Origin: CAZHRC01 sp964533865
Lineage (GTDB): Bacteria; Bacillota; Clostridia; Tissierellales; Peptoniphilaceae
Length of the DNA: 64,000 bases
Direction: 5' to 3'
Assembly (NCBI GenBank): GCA_964533865.1
Contig: CAZHRC010000002.1
Span: 124,001-188,000 of the forward strand
Shown: one piece after another, positions 1-8,665 of the stretch
Position numbering within the stretch: the stretch's first letter is position 1
Layout of the letters: the number at the start of each line of letters is the position of its first letter
Translations under genes and position numbers: made by a program
The notes under the pieces: generated by a model
What the model was told of the DNA's origin: nothing
What the model saw: only the letters and a program-made list of their open reading frames with translations
The model's database searches: none

Positions 1-76
1 CTTGTAATTTGTTAGATCGAGTATATCATATTGTCACTTTTTCAGGTAGCTTTTTTTCCCTTCCCTTGCCCATAAA

Positions 77-3000
77 TTACCCTTTTTTGCTCAGGTTTTC
101 CTTTGCTGTCGCCATCATCAACTTGATCCGATTGACCTGATTCACTTCAGATGCCCCTGGGTCGTAGTCGATGGCGACGAGGTTAGCCTCTTCGTGCATT
201 TCGCGAATAATTTTCATCACCCCTTTGCCGGTGATGTGGTTTGGCAGACAGCCAAAGGGTTGGATACAGACGATGTTTGGCGCGCCGCTTTTGATCAACT
301 CGATCATTTCACCAGTGAGCAACCATCCTTCACCGTATTGATTGCCCAAAGACACCACTTCTTCCGCCATTTCTTCGATTTCTTCAATATAGAGGGGCGC
401 GTGGAAGCGCTGACTCTTTTGAAGGGCTGTGCGGATAGGTTTGCGATAAAATTCGATATAGCGCACGACCATATCGCTTGCCACCGCCGCCCATTGGCTT
501 TTCGATAGGAGGGTAGCTTTGTGGCGAGTGTTTCTCGCACAGTACATCAAAAAGTCCGTCAAATCAGGGACTACCACTTCCGCCCCTTCACTCTCAAGGA
601 TTTCTTGAAGGTGGTTGTTGGCTTCTGGCAGGTACTTGACGAGGATTTCGCCGACGATACCGGCTTTCGGTTTGTCGACCAGTTCTACATCGACAGCTTC
701 AAAGTCATCGACGATTTGTTGGATGATAGTGTTGTACTGGCGCATTTTAGGTTTCTTGATCCAATCCCGCAGTGTATCGATCCAACGGCGCTTCAGCGCA
801 TCTACCGCACCTGGCACCACTTCATAGGGCCGGGTGGCGTTGGATACGCGCATAAGCAAATCCCCGAGGAGTATGGACAGGATCGCTTTTTTTAACATGG
901 GGTAGGTGAATTTAAACCCGGGCGAGGTTTCAATCCCTTGGGCGGACAACGCCAACACGGGAACTTGTGGGAAGCCTGCTTCTTCCAATGCTTTTCGGAT
1001 ATAGCCCACATAGTTTGACGCGCGACAAGCTCCGCCGGTTTGTGACATCATCAATGTGGTGTTGTCTGGGTCGTAACGCCCAGAGTTCAGTGCTTCAAGC
1101 ATCTGACCGACGACGGTAATCGACGGGTAACAAGAGTCGTTGTTGACGTACTTCAACCCTTCATCGATGACTTCTTGGTCGACTTTGGTCAAAAACTCAA
1201 AGTTGTAACCTTCAGCGTTGAGGGCAGATTGGAGGATGTCGAAGTGATCCGGTGCCATTTGCGGCACGAGGATGGTGTGTTCTTTGCGCATCTCCTTGGT
1301 GAAAATTGCCTTTTTATAAGGTTCCAACTGTTCTGGTGCCACGTGGATCTTGCCCGACAGCGCTTGAACCAAGGATCGGATCCGTATTTTAACCGCGCCG
1401 AGATTGGAGACCTCGTCGATTTTGAGCACGGTGTAGATTTTGCCGAGTTTGTTGAGAATGTCGTTGACTTGATCTGTGGTCACCGCATCGATACCGCAAC
1501 CAAAGGAATTGAGCTGAATCATTTCCAAATCGGGGTGGACACCCACATACTCCGCCGCTCGGTAGAGTCTGGAGTGATAGACCCATTGGTCCAAAACCCT
1601 AAGCTCTTTGGAGACGTCCTCAATGTTTCCAGCCACCGCGTCCTCGGACAGCACAGCTAGGCCCATCGATGAAATAAGCTCTGGGATGCCGTGGTTGATT
1701 TCCGGGTCGATGTGGTAAGGTCTCCCTGCCAGCACAATCCCTTTGACCCCTTCTTCTTCGATGTAGCGAATCGCCCTCGCCCCTTCGAGGTAGAGGTCGA
1801 CTTTGTACTGTTCTTGTTCCTCCCAAGCTGCATCCACCGCATTGCGAATGGCGTTGTGGTCGAGGAGGATCGTCGTCCCATCGATTTCTAAGGTCCCCAT
1901 GTCATCTTGAAGGCGCTTCACCAGACCGTTTTTGTCTTGAAGAGACAAAAACGGATTTAAAAACAACACGTTGTTTTCTCGCAGACTGTCCATGTTCATG
2001 CGAATCACTTCGGGATAGCCGGTGACTACTGGGCAGTTAATGTTGTTATGCGCTTTTTCATATTCTTGATTTTCGTAGAATATGGAAGGGTAGAAGATAA
2101 ACTTGACCCCATTTTCGACCAGTTCCTCTACGTGTCCGTGAGCGATTTTTGCCGGATAACAGGCGGTTTCACTGGAGATGGAGTCGATGCCCTTTTCGTA
2201 CATCGCCCTTGTAGACACACTGGAAAGCTCAACGCGAAAACCGAGTTTGGTGAAGAAAGTGTGCCAGAAGGGGTAATTTTCGTAAATGTTCAGCACCCGT
2301 GGGATGCCCACGACGCCATAGGGGGCTTTGTCGATGGGGAGAGAATCGTAGCCGAAGACCCGGTCGTGTTTCCATGTATAGAGATTGGGCAGGTCGTTGT
2401 GTTCGCTTTTAATACCCGCTCCTCTTTCGCATCGGTTTCCAGTGATGTATTTTTTGCCATCGGGAAACACGTTGATGGTGAGGGCGCAGTTGTTGGTACA
2501 CAATCCGCACTTGGCGCTTCTTTGCTCATAGGTAAAAGACTCGAGGGCTTTGGCGTCAGCCAAGGTGGAAACTCCTGTGGAGCGCTCTTTCGCGATGAGC
2601 GCCATACCCATAGCGCCCATCAATCCTGCAATCGAAGGGCGAGTCGCTTTTCTGCCAGAGATTTTTTCGAATGCGCGAAGAATGGCATCGCCGTAGAAGG
2701 TGCCCCCTTGGACTACAATGTGTTCGCCAAGTTTTTTAGGATCTCTGACTTTAATGACTTTTTGAAGGGCGTTTTTAATGACGGAGTAGCACAGCCCGGC
2801 AGCGATGTCTCCCACCTCTGCCCCTTCTTTTTGGGCTTGTTTCACTTTTGAGTTCATAAAGACCGTACAACGACTTCCCAAGTCCACTGGGTTTTCAGCC
2901 ATTAGTGCTTCTTTTTGGAAATCGGCTACGGTCATGCCCACAGATTTTGCGAAAGTCTCCAAAAAGGACCCGCAACCGGAAGAACAGGCTTCGTTGAGCT

Positions 3001-4315
3001 GTATGGAGTCGATGATGCCGTCTTTGATGTGCATCGCCTTCATATCTTGACCACCAATATCAATGATAAAGTCCACGTCTTCGTCAAAGTACTTAGCAGC
3101 GGTATAGTGAGCGATGGTCTCCACTTCCCCAGTGTCAATGTGAAGCGCCGCTTTAATAAAGTCTTCACCGTAGCCGGTGATCCCTGAAGAGAGGATTTTA
3201 GCATTGGGGTGAAGCTCGCCGTAGAGGTCTTTTAACACATCGGTGACCAATTCCAGCGGACGGCCTTTGTTGTTAGCGTAGTTTGTAAACAGGATTTTAT
3301 TGTCTTCAGACAAAAGCACTACTTTTGAAGTTGTCGAGCCGGCGTCAATCCCTAAGTAGCAGTTGCCTTCATAGGTGGCGATGTCTTCGTAGAGAGTTTT
3401 TCCGGTTTTGTGACTCTTTAAAAAAGTCTCGTACTCCTCTTCGTTTTCAAACAAGCGCTCCATCGTGTTTTTCTCGTCGATTTCAAACTCGGTAGTGTGA
3501 TCGAGTTTGTCTACCAACTCGGCAAATGTGGTTTCTATCCCTTCGACAGCCGAGTCGATGGCTGCTCCCTTTGCCACGTAGAGTTGGGCGTCTTCAGGGG
3601 TGTAGAAGGTGTTGATCTCAGCGCCGAGGGTTTCGACAAACCGCTTGCCCAAGTTGGGCAAAAAGTGGAGAGGCCCGCCGAGAAGGGCGATGTGTCCGCG
3701 AATCGGTCTGCCACAGGCGAGGTTTGAGATGGTTTGGTTGACCACCGATTGGAATACGGACATGGCGATGTCCTCTTTCGACGCGCCTTGGTTGAGAAGG
3801 GCTTGAACATCGGTTTTAGCAAATACGCCACACCGGGAAGCGATGGGATAGATTTTGGTGTAACCGTCTGCCAGGTCGTTGAGGCCCTTGGCGTCAGTGT
3901 CGAGCAAGGACGCCATCTGGTCGATAAAAGCACCGGTCCCCCCTGCGCAGATGCTATTCATCCGCTGTTCCACAGAACCAGACAAGTAGGTGATTTTGGA
4001 ATCTTCTCCTCCAAGTTCAATTGCCACATCGGTTTCCGGTAAAAATTGTCGGATACTCACCGTTCCGCAAACCACCTCTTGAATAAAGGGAATCCCAAGG
4101 TTTTTTTCGACAAACATCCCTCCGGATCCCGTGACGGCGACCCTGATGGTTTCATTTTTGAACTGAGCGGCTGCCCCCTTGATCACCTCGGCTACCGTTT
4201 CTTTGACGTCAGATTTATGTCTTTTGTAAATGTTGTATACCGTATTGAAGGATTGGTCCAATACAATTAGCTTAACAGTGGTGGATCCCACGTCTAAGCC
4301 CATGAATAATGTCAT
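77..4315 (-). CDS. Large 2-hydroxyacyl-CoA dehydratase-type activase (two BcrAD/BadFG ATPase domains plus DUF2229 region)
   Basis: This 1412-residue protein opens with an ASKHA-type ATPase domain (LDVGSTTVK near residue 9) and has a second one from about residue 320 (GIDAGSTTSK, then DIGGQDMKA and a CSSGCGSF cysteine cluster that in known activases helps hold a bridging [4Fe-4S] cluster). A cysteine-rich segment (KCGLCTNNC, about residue 630) leads into the long DUF2229-like and dehydratase-like C-terminal part. Family members couple ATP hydrolysis to electron delivery to radical 2-hydroxyacyl-CoA or benzoyl-CoA type enzymes. For these long fusions the partner is mostly unknown, and no dehydratase subunit lies in this window. 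The start at 4315 is chosen because AGAGGA lies 6 bases upstream; an in-frame ATG at 4333 has no such site. The gene follows the isochorismatase-type gene by about 40 bases, probably in one operon. Confidence 0.9.
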   Translation of the reverse strand: MTLFMGLDVGSTTVKLIVLDQSFNTVYNIYKRHKSDVKETVAEVIKGAAAQFKNETIRVAVTGSGGMFVEKNLGIPFIQEVVCGTVSIRQFLPETDVAIELGGEDSKITYLSGSVEQRMNSICAGGTGAFIDQMASLLDTDAKGLNDLADGYTKIYPIASRCGVFAKTDVQALLNQGASKEDIAMSVFQSVVNQTISNLACGRPIRGHIALLGGPLHFLPNLGKRFVETLGAEINTFYTPEDAQLYVAKGAAIDSAVEGIETTFAELVDKLDHTTEFEIDEKNTMERLFENEEEYETFLKSHKTGKTLYEDIATYEGNCYLGIDAGSTTSKVVLLSEDNKILFTNYANNKGRPLELVTDVLKDLYGELHPNAKILSSGITGYGEDFIKAALHIDTGEVETIAHYTAAKYFDEDVDFIIDIGGQDMKAMHIKDGIIDSIQLNEACSSGCGSFLETFAKSVGMTVADFQKEALMAENPVDLGSRCTVFMNSKVKQAQKEGAEVGDIAAGLCYSVIKNALQKVIKVRDPKKLGEHIVVQGGTFYGDAILRAFEKISGRKATRPSIAGLMGAMGMALIAKERSTGVSTLADAKALESFTYEQRSAKCGLCTNNCALTINVFPDGKKYITGNRCERGAGIKSEHNDLPNLYTWKHDRVFGYDSLPIDKAPYGVVGIPRVLNIYENYPFWHTFFTKLGFRVELSSVSTRAMYEKGIDSISSETACYPAKIAHGHVEELVENGVKFIFYPSIFYENQEYEKAHNNINCPVVTGYPEVIRMNMDSLRENNVLFLNPFLSLQDKNGLVKRLQDDMGTLEIDGTTILLDHNAIRNAVDAAWEEQEQYKVDLYLEGARAIRYIEEEGVKGIVLAGRPYHIDPEINHGIPELISSMGLAVLSEDAVAGNIEDVSKELRVLDQWVYHSRLYRAAEYVGVHPDLEMIQLNSFGCGIDAVTTDQVNDILNKLGKIYTVLKIDEVSNLGAVKIRIRSLVQALSGKIHVAPEQLEPYKKAIFTKEMRKEHTILVPQMAPDHFDILQSALNAEGYNFEFLTKVDQEVIDEGLKYVNNDSCYPSITVVGQMLEALNSGRYDPDNTTLMMSQTGGACRASNYVGYIRKALEEAGFPQVPVLALSAQGIETSPGFKFTYPMLKKAILSILLGDLLMRVSNATRPYEVVPGAVDALKRRWIDTLRDWIKKPKMRQYNTIIQQIVDDFEAVDVELVDKPKAGIVGEILVKYLPEANNHLQEILESEGAEVVVPDLTDFLMYCARNTRHKATLLSKSQWAAVASDMVVRYIEFYRKPIRTALQKSQRFHAPLYIEEIEEMAEEVVSLGNQYGEGWLLTGEMIELIKSGAPNIVCIQPFGCLPNHITGKGVMKIIREMHEEANLVAIDYDPGASEVNQVNRIKLMMATAKENLSKKG

Positions 4316-4355
4316 AGATGTCCTCTTTTCCATAGTTCTTTCGATTGTGATTGAT

Positions 4356-4910
4356 TTAAAGGCTTTTCACCAATTGCGAAATCTGCTTAAACACAGGTCC
4401 ACCCGATTTTTTTAGAAGATCGTAGAGCACGGTTTCCAGATTGGTGACTGTAGCACCCATTTGCACCAACTGGCGAAGGGCGTTGGTCTTGTTAGCCAAG
4501 CTCCGAGAGCTGACCCCATCCTCGAGGACGAACACTTGATAGCCTAATGCGATGAGATCCCGAGCCGTTTGAAATACGCAGATGTGAGTTTCTGCACCGA
4601 CGATGAGAATCTTGCGACGCCCCTCTTTCTCGATGGTTTGGAGCACTTCCGGTGTCATCGAGCTAAAGGTGGTTTTTTCAAAAAAAGTAGCTGTGCTAAG
4701 GTGTGCCATAGCGCTTTCCACCGTCTGTCCTAACCCTTTAGGGTATTGTTCGGTGACGATCACCGGTACTTCCATATGTCCCACGGCCTCCAACAGTATA
4801 TTGGTTCTGAGGATGAGGGCTTCTTTGTCTGCTAATACAGGCACCAATCGCTCCTGCAAATCAACGTAGAGTAACAACGTATCTCGAACGTCTAAGGTGT
4901 AATTATCCAT
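4356..4910 (-). CDS. Isochorismatase-fold cysteine hydrolase
   Basis: A 184-residue protein with the complete catalytic triad of the isochorismatase-like hydrolase superfamily: Asp17 (YVDLQE), Lys79 (FEKTTFS) and Cys111 (GAETHICVFQT). Members hydrolyse amides such as nicotinamide or N-carbamoyl compounds, or vinyl ethers. The substrate cannot be read from the sequence, and no siderophore genes lie nearby, so a role in isochorismate metabolism is unlikely. An AAGGAAG ribosome-binding site precedes the ATG. It is the first gene of a probable two-gene operon with the downstream activase. Confidence 0.88.
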   Translation of the reverse strand: MDNYTLDVRDTLLLYVDLQERLVPVLADKEALILRTNILLEAVGHMEVPVIVTEQYPKGLGQTVESAMAHLSTATFFEKTTFSSMTPEVLQTIEKEGRRKILIVGAETHICVFQTARDLIALGYQVFVLEDGVSSRSLANKTNALRQLVQMGATVTNLETVLYDLLKKSGGPVFKQISQLVKSL

Positions 4911-5038
4911 AATCTCTTCCTTTCTTTCCTTTGAACTGATCTTCTCTATAAGTTAGAGCCTAAAACGATGCAGCCCTTTTAAATCCGCTTTAAAAGACGC
5001 TCTATCCTTTTAGGTCCTTTTCATTAGGGTACTTTAGT

Positions 5039-5047
5039 ATTATAACA
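5039..5047 (-). promoter_or_regulatory. Extended -10 promoter for the hydrolase-activase operon
   Basis: On the minus strand TGT-TATAAT forms an extended -10 element about 130 bases upstream of the hydrolase start. No good -35 box is visible, which fits an extended -10 promoter. Confidence 0.5.
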
Positions 5048-5147
5048 TATGAGCGCAAGAAAAATACGATGTCATACCATTTTAATAGGATTTATTTTCT
5101 TGACTCGATTTTCCCACCAAACTCCCGAAATCTCTTGGTGTTATTAT

Positions 5148-5176
5148 TTGCATTCACCCCTAGTTTACTATAAAAT
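5148..5176 (+). promoter_or_regulatory. Sigma-A type promoter for the flavodiiron gene
   Basis: TTGCAT and TAAAAT are separated by 17 bases and lie about 40 bases before the start codon. A TGAGGAG ribosome-binding site precedes that ATG. The 4911-5216 gap holds only these divergent promoters. Confidence 0.5.
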
Positions 5177-5216
5177 GATAAGAGCTGATAATATTATTTA
5201 TTCTTGAGGAGACACT

Positions 5217-6446
5217 ATGAACACCCTAACTGTACAAATCAACGATTTTCTTTATTATGTCGGTGTAAACGACAGAGACACCCATCTTTTTGAAAACATG
5301 TGGCCACTGGACCACGGCGTATCCTATAACTCTTATATTATCAAAGGCGAAAAAACCGCCTTGATGGATACGGTCAAAATCATGAAAGTCGACAACTTCA
5401 TGGGCAAAGTTCGCGAAGTCATCGGCGATAGAGACTTAGATTATCTCATTATACACCATATGGAGCCCGATCACTCGGGATCGATCCAAACCATCATCGA
5501 TAATTACCCCAATGTGACTTTGGTGGGCAATAAAAAAACCACTGAGTTTTTACGCGAATTTTACGGTATTACTGAGAATATTTTAGAAGTCAAAGAAGGC
5601 GATACCCTCGACCTTGGCGACCATAGCCTCACCTTCTATATGACACCGATGGTCCACTGGCCAGAATCCATGGTGAGTTTTGAAAAAGAAAGTGGCATCC
5701 TCTTCTCCCAAGACGCATTTGGGGGATTTGGCGCGCTCAACGGCACCATTTTCGACGACGAAATCGACTGGGATTTCTTTGCCAACGAAACCCGACGTTA
5801 CTACACCAACATCGTTGGGAAATTCTCTAAAAACGTACAATCTGCACTTAAAAAGTTGAGCCCATTGGATATTAAAATGGTATGCCCCGTTCACGGCCCT
5901 ATCTGGCGCACCCACCCTGAAAAGATCATTCGTCAATACGACGAGCTCTCCCGCTACCAAACCGAAGAAGGTGTAGTCATCGTCTACGGCTCCATGTATG
6001 GCAATACTGAAGCCATGGCAGAAGTCATCGCCCGAGAATTGGCGGTACAGGGCATTAAGAAGATCCAAATCATCGATGTTTCCAAAACCCACGAGTCCTA
6101 TGTTTTAAACGAAGTTTGGAAGTATCGCGGCCTAATCCTCGGCTCTTGTACCTACAACAACTCCCTATTCCCTATCATGGCAAAACTGGTCCACGTCTTG
6201 GACATTAATAAAATCGAAAACCATACCCTGGGTATTTTCGGTTCCTACAGCTGGTCTGGTGGCGCAGTGAAGGCGTTAAAGGAATTTGCAGAAAAAGGAA
6301 AATACGATGTATTGGAGACAGTAGTCGAAGCGAGATGTAGCGCAAACGAAGAAAACCACGAAGACTTGAAGAAGATGGCTCGAGAAATGGCGGATAAATT
6401 AATGGACATACGCCTTGAAGAAACCAAAAAACTGCTGCATAGCTAA
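5217..6446 (+). CDS. fprA: Flavodiiron protein, FprA family (A-type flavoprotein)
   Basis: A 409-residue protein made of a metallo-beta-lactamase-like diiron domain followed by a flavodoxin domain. All diiron ligands are present: the HxExDH motif (His81, Glu83, Asp85, His86), His147 (MVHWPES), Asp166 (SQDAFGG) and His226 (CPVHGP). The flavodoxin part begins near residue 253 with VIVYGSMYGNTEAM for FMN binding. Family members reduce O2 to water or NO to N2O in the cytoplasm of anaerobes and so protect against oxidative or nitrosative stress. The length is typical. No rubredoxin domain is fused, so electrons must come from a separate donor. The HAD gene follows 27 bases later. Confidence 0.95.
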   Translation: MNTLTVQINDFLYYVGVNDRDTHLFENMWPLDHGVSYNSYIIKGEKTALMDTVKIMKVDNFMGKVREVIGDRDLDYLIIHHMEPDHSGSIQTIIDNYPNVTLVGNKKTTEFLREFYGITENILEVKEGDTLDLGDHSLTFYMTPMVHWPESMVSFEKESGILFSQDAFGGFGALNGTIFDDEIDWDFFANETRRYYTNIVGKFSKNVQSALKKLSPLDIKMVCPVHGPIWRTHPEKIIRQYDELSRYQTEEGVVIVYGSMYGNTEAMAEVIARELAVQGIKKIQIIDVSKTHESYVLNEVWKYRGLILGSCTYNNSLFPIMAKLVHVLDINKIENHTLGIFGSYSWSGGAVKALKEFAEKGKYDVLETVVEARCSANEENHEDLKKMAREMADKLMDIRLEETKKLLHS

Positions 6447-6473
6447 TAGAGACGGAAAGGTCAGGGGACTCCT

Positions 6474-7283
6474 ATGATACGATTGATCGCCATAGATATG
6501 GACGGCACTTTGGTGCGAAACGATAAAAGCCTATCGCCAGCGGTAGTGGAAGCCATCGAAGAAACGACGCAAAGAGGTCACGAAGTGGTCATCGCCACAG
6601 GTAGAGCCTTGACCGGCACCTTGGAGGAGTCTGCCCTTTTGGGGCTTACCTCCCCTAGCCAAGTGGCTATCACCCAAAACGGCGCATATATCCAACGCGT
6701 CACTGACCGAAGGATCCTCCATTCCTTGACCTTAAAGGGAACTGAAGTACAGCGATTGGCCACCTTAGATCTCCCTGAAGGCATCCAAGGCACTTTTCTC
6801 GACCATGAACGATTTTTCTTTCTCAACAACACCCCCAATAAATACGTGGAACGAGATTCAAAACTCATACGTATGAAGGCAGTCGCCGTGGATCACACCG
6901 CTATCGAAGCGGATGCACACTACTCAAAATTTGACCTCATCGGCGAACCGAGTGCTCTGGACGCTTACGAAAAGCAAATGCCCCCATGGGTGTATGAAAA
7001 GCACCAAGTATTGAGGAGCTTACCACATGTCTTGGAAGTGTTGTCCAAACAATCGGGCAAGGGCAGAGCGTTAGCTCGCCTCGCGGATATGAAACAGATT
7101 CAACCCCACGAAATCATGGCAATCGGCGATGCCGAAAACGACATAACTATGTTGGAATACGCTGGCCACTCAGTCGCGATGGGCAATGCCCCAGACGACA
7201 TCAAAGCCATCTGCAACTACGAAACACGATCCAACGAGGAAGACGGGGTCGCCCATGCACTAAAAAGTTGGGTTTGGAATTAA
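6474..7283 (+). CDS. Cof-type HAD-superfamily phosphatase
   Basis: A 269-residue cytoplasmic hydrolase with the DxD nucleophile motif at the N-terminus (IDMDGTL, Asp8 and Asp10) and the distal acidic metal-binding motif GDAEND at residues 218-223. The large cap domain in between is typical of the Cof (IIB) subfamily. Such enzymes dephosphorylate sugar phosphates, FMN or other small phosphoesters; the substrate is not predictable. It is probably co-transcribed with the flavodiiron gene, and a terminator follows directly. Confidence 0.9.
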   Translation: MIRLIAIDMDGTLVRNDKSLSPAVVEAIEETTQRGHEVVIATGRALTGTLEESALLGLTSPSQVAITQNGAYIQRVTDRRILHSLTLKGTEVQRLATLDLPEGIQGTFLDHERFFFLNNTPNKYVERDSKLIRMKAVAVDHTAIEADAHYSKFDLIGEPSALDAYEKQMPPWVYEKHQVLRSLPHVLEVLSKQSGKGRALARLADMKQIQPHEIMAIGDAENDITMLEYAGHSVAMGNAPDDIKAICNYETRSNEEDGVAHALKSWVWN

Positions 7284-7296
7284 AGAGATCCCTATA

Positions 7297-7327
7297 AAGG
7301 AGCCTTCGCGATGGAGGTTCCTTTTTT
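7297..7327 (+). terminator. Rho-independent terminator after the HAD gene
   Basis: AAGGAGCC and GGTTCCTT pair (one G-U) and are followed by TTTTTT, 14 bases after the stop codon. Confidence 0.75.
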
Positions 7328-7407
7328 CAAGGAGAGGCGTCATAGCCTAGGGCACTTATCGCGCAGTAAAGCGCCCTCCGCAGATGAAGGACGCTCTTTG
7401 GGTGAGT

Positions 7408-7594
7408 AAAGTGTCTACACGTCGCTCGATGCGAATCAGCACGTGAATCTCAAGAACATTAAGATCAACGATAAGGTCGAAACTCTCCCTCAGTCTGCCG
7501 TGCAGACAGCTCATTCGAAGATGAGCCAAGAGCAAGGTCAAGGGCGTCAAGGCAAAGTCTTATCGGCCACTCTTCGGGTGGCCGATAAAACTTT
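7408..7594 (+). repeat. Copy 1 of the interspersed palindromic repeat (degenerate, module B type) with a strong hairpin
   Basis: This intergenic stretch carries AAAGTGT, CACGTGAA and an inner CTCCCTCAGTC segment shared with the copies near 32.3, 35.8 and 47.5 kb. It ends in a near-perfect 17-base inverted repeat (7554-7570 with 7578-7594, one mismatch, loop of 7 bases). No credible gene lies in 7284-7736; open frames here are made by the repeat. Confidence 0.6.
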
Positions 7595-7736
7595 GTTCTT
7601 CGCGAAACTCAAATTCTTACAACCTCTTAATAATTCCTTACGAAACTTGTTAGAAAAACTTGATATTTACTTCATCATTCAAGGTTATAATAAGATATAT
7701 CACGGAGTTGTCCATCATTAAGAAAGGATGTTGTCT

Positions 7737-8552
7737 ATGAAAAGACCCCGCCTCACCGAGCTCTTTCCATTTTTGATCCCACTGCGTCAAAAACAGCGAA
7801 AACTCTTTTATTATACTGGGATGGATTTTGACGGAAATACCTATGCCCAGACTTTTTCAAATGAGCACCTCCCTTATGAGGTATTTAAAGATTCTGCTTC
7901 AATGATTGACGAGGAGAGTAAATACAGCCAAGAATATCAGTACAATAAGGTTCACAATTTAGAACTTGCCATCGATACCGTGCGGGGGATTATCATTGAA
8001 CCCCATACCACTTTTTCCTTGAGTCGCTGCCTACGCCACGCTGATAAACACCAACCCTTTAAAGACGCTTTCACCATTGTCGATGGCGAGCTAAAAACCA
8101 CCCACGGCGGTGGGCTGTGTTTGCTTTGTGGGTTGCTGTTTTGGTTGTGCCTCCACGCTCCCTTGACGATCGTTGAGCGCCATCCCCACTCTTCGAACAC
8201 CTGTCCATCGCCAGATGAGGTACCTGCCGAAACCGATGCTACCATCTACGAAGGATGGCTGGATTTAAAGGTGAGAAACGATACGGACACCACTTACCAA
8301 ATCGATCTGTACATGGCGGACAACCTCCTTTGGGGACGATTGCTAGCCGACGTGGAACCTCGTGAGGACTATCTCATTTTCAATCGCAAGGTGGAATATT
8401 ATCGCGAAAATGGCGTCGTTTATGAAGAAGCGTCTGTGGATCGCGTCATCATCGATCGAGCGACAAAAGAACGCCAATACGCCCATCTCTATACCAACCT
8501 CACCATTAAAGACTACGAATTGCCTGCTGATACCATCATCGTCGATCGATGA
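7737..8552 (+). CDS. VanW-family protein, stand-alone
   Basis: A 271-residue protein that resembles VanW of VanB-type glycopeptide resistance clusters along its whole length: the basic N-terminus RLTELFPFLIPLRQ, then FDGNTYAQT, the GGGLCLLCGLLFW motif, LTIVERHPHS and WLDLKVRNDT. The function of VanW is not established. No vanH, vanA/B-type ligase, vanX, vanY or VanRS genes are near, so this is not evidence of resistance. The family motif is commonly GGGxCQxS; here the Gln is Leu. No signal peptide is visible. The ATG at 7737 is chosen because AAGAAAGG lies 8 bases upstream; an in-frame ATG at 7728 overlaps that site. Confidence 0.85.
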   Translation: MKRPRLTELFPFLIPLRQKQRKLFYYTGMDFDGNTYAQTFSNEHLPYEVFKDSASMIDEESKYSQEYQYNKVHNLELAIDTVRGIIIEPHTTFSLSRCLRHADKHQPFKDAFTIVDGELKTTHGGGLCLLCGLLFWLCLHAPLTIVERHPHSSNTCPSPDEVPAETDATIYEGWLDLKVRNDTDTTYQIDLYMADNLLWGRLLADVEPREDYLIFNRKVEYYRENGVVYEEASVDRVIIDRATKERQYAHLYTNLTIKDYELPADTIIVDR

Positions 8553-8602
8553 TGATGATTATTTCCTAGTAGTTCACTTTCTAAATAAGTTTCCTTATTG
8601 AC

Positions 8603-8628
8603 TGTTTCAAGGTATAATAATTGAAACA
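8603..8628 (+). promoter_or_regulatory. Perfect inverted repeat around a -10 box, candidate operator of the hyu operon
   Basis: TGTTTCAA and TTGAAACA form a perfect 8-base inverted repeat with a 10-base spacer that contains TATAAT (8613-8618). It lies about 40 bases before the hyuA start. A repressor bound here would cover the -10 box. No regulator gene is adjacent. Confidence 0.55.
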
Positions 8629-8665
8629 CCGATCATATCAATCATCGATCATTAAGGAGGCAAAG

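Noticed and set aside
2048..2851. Plus-strand open frame of 267 codons inside the activase gene
   Set aside because: Antisense shadow of a well-supported coding region; many similar antisense frames exist here because of codon usage.
7281..7736. Promoter with TATAAT upstream of the VanW-like gene
   Set aside because: A TATAAT is present at about 7686, but no -35 box at suitable spacing could be found, so it was not listed as a feature.
7737..8552. Vancomycin resistance locus
   Set aside because: Only a VanW-like gene is present; none of the genes needed for altered peptidoglycan precursors is in the window.
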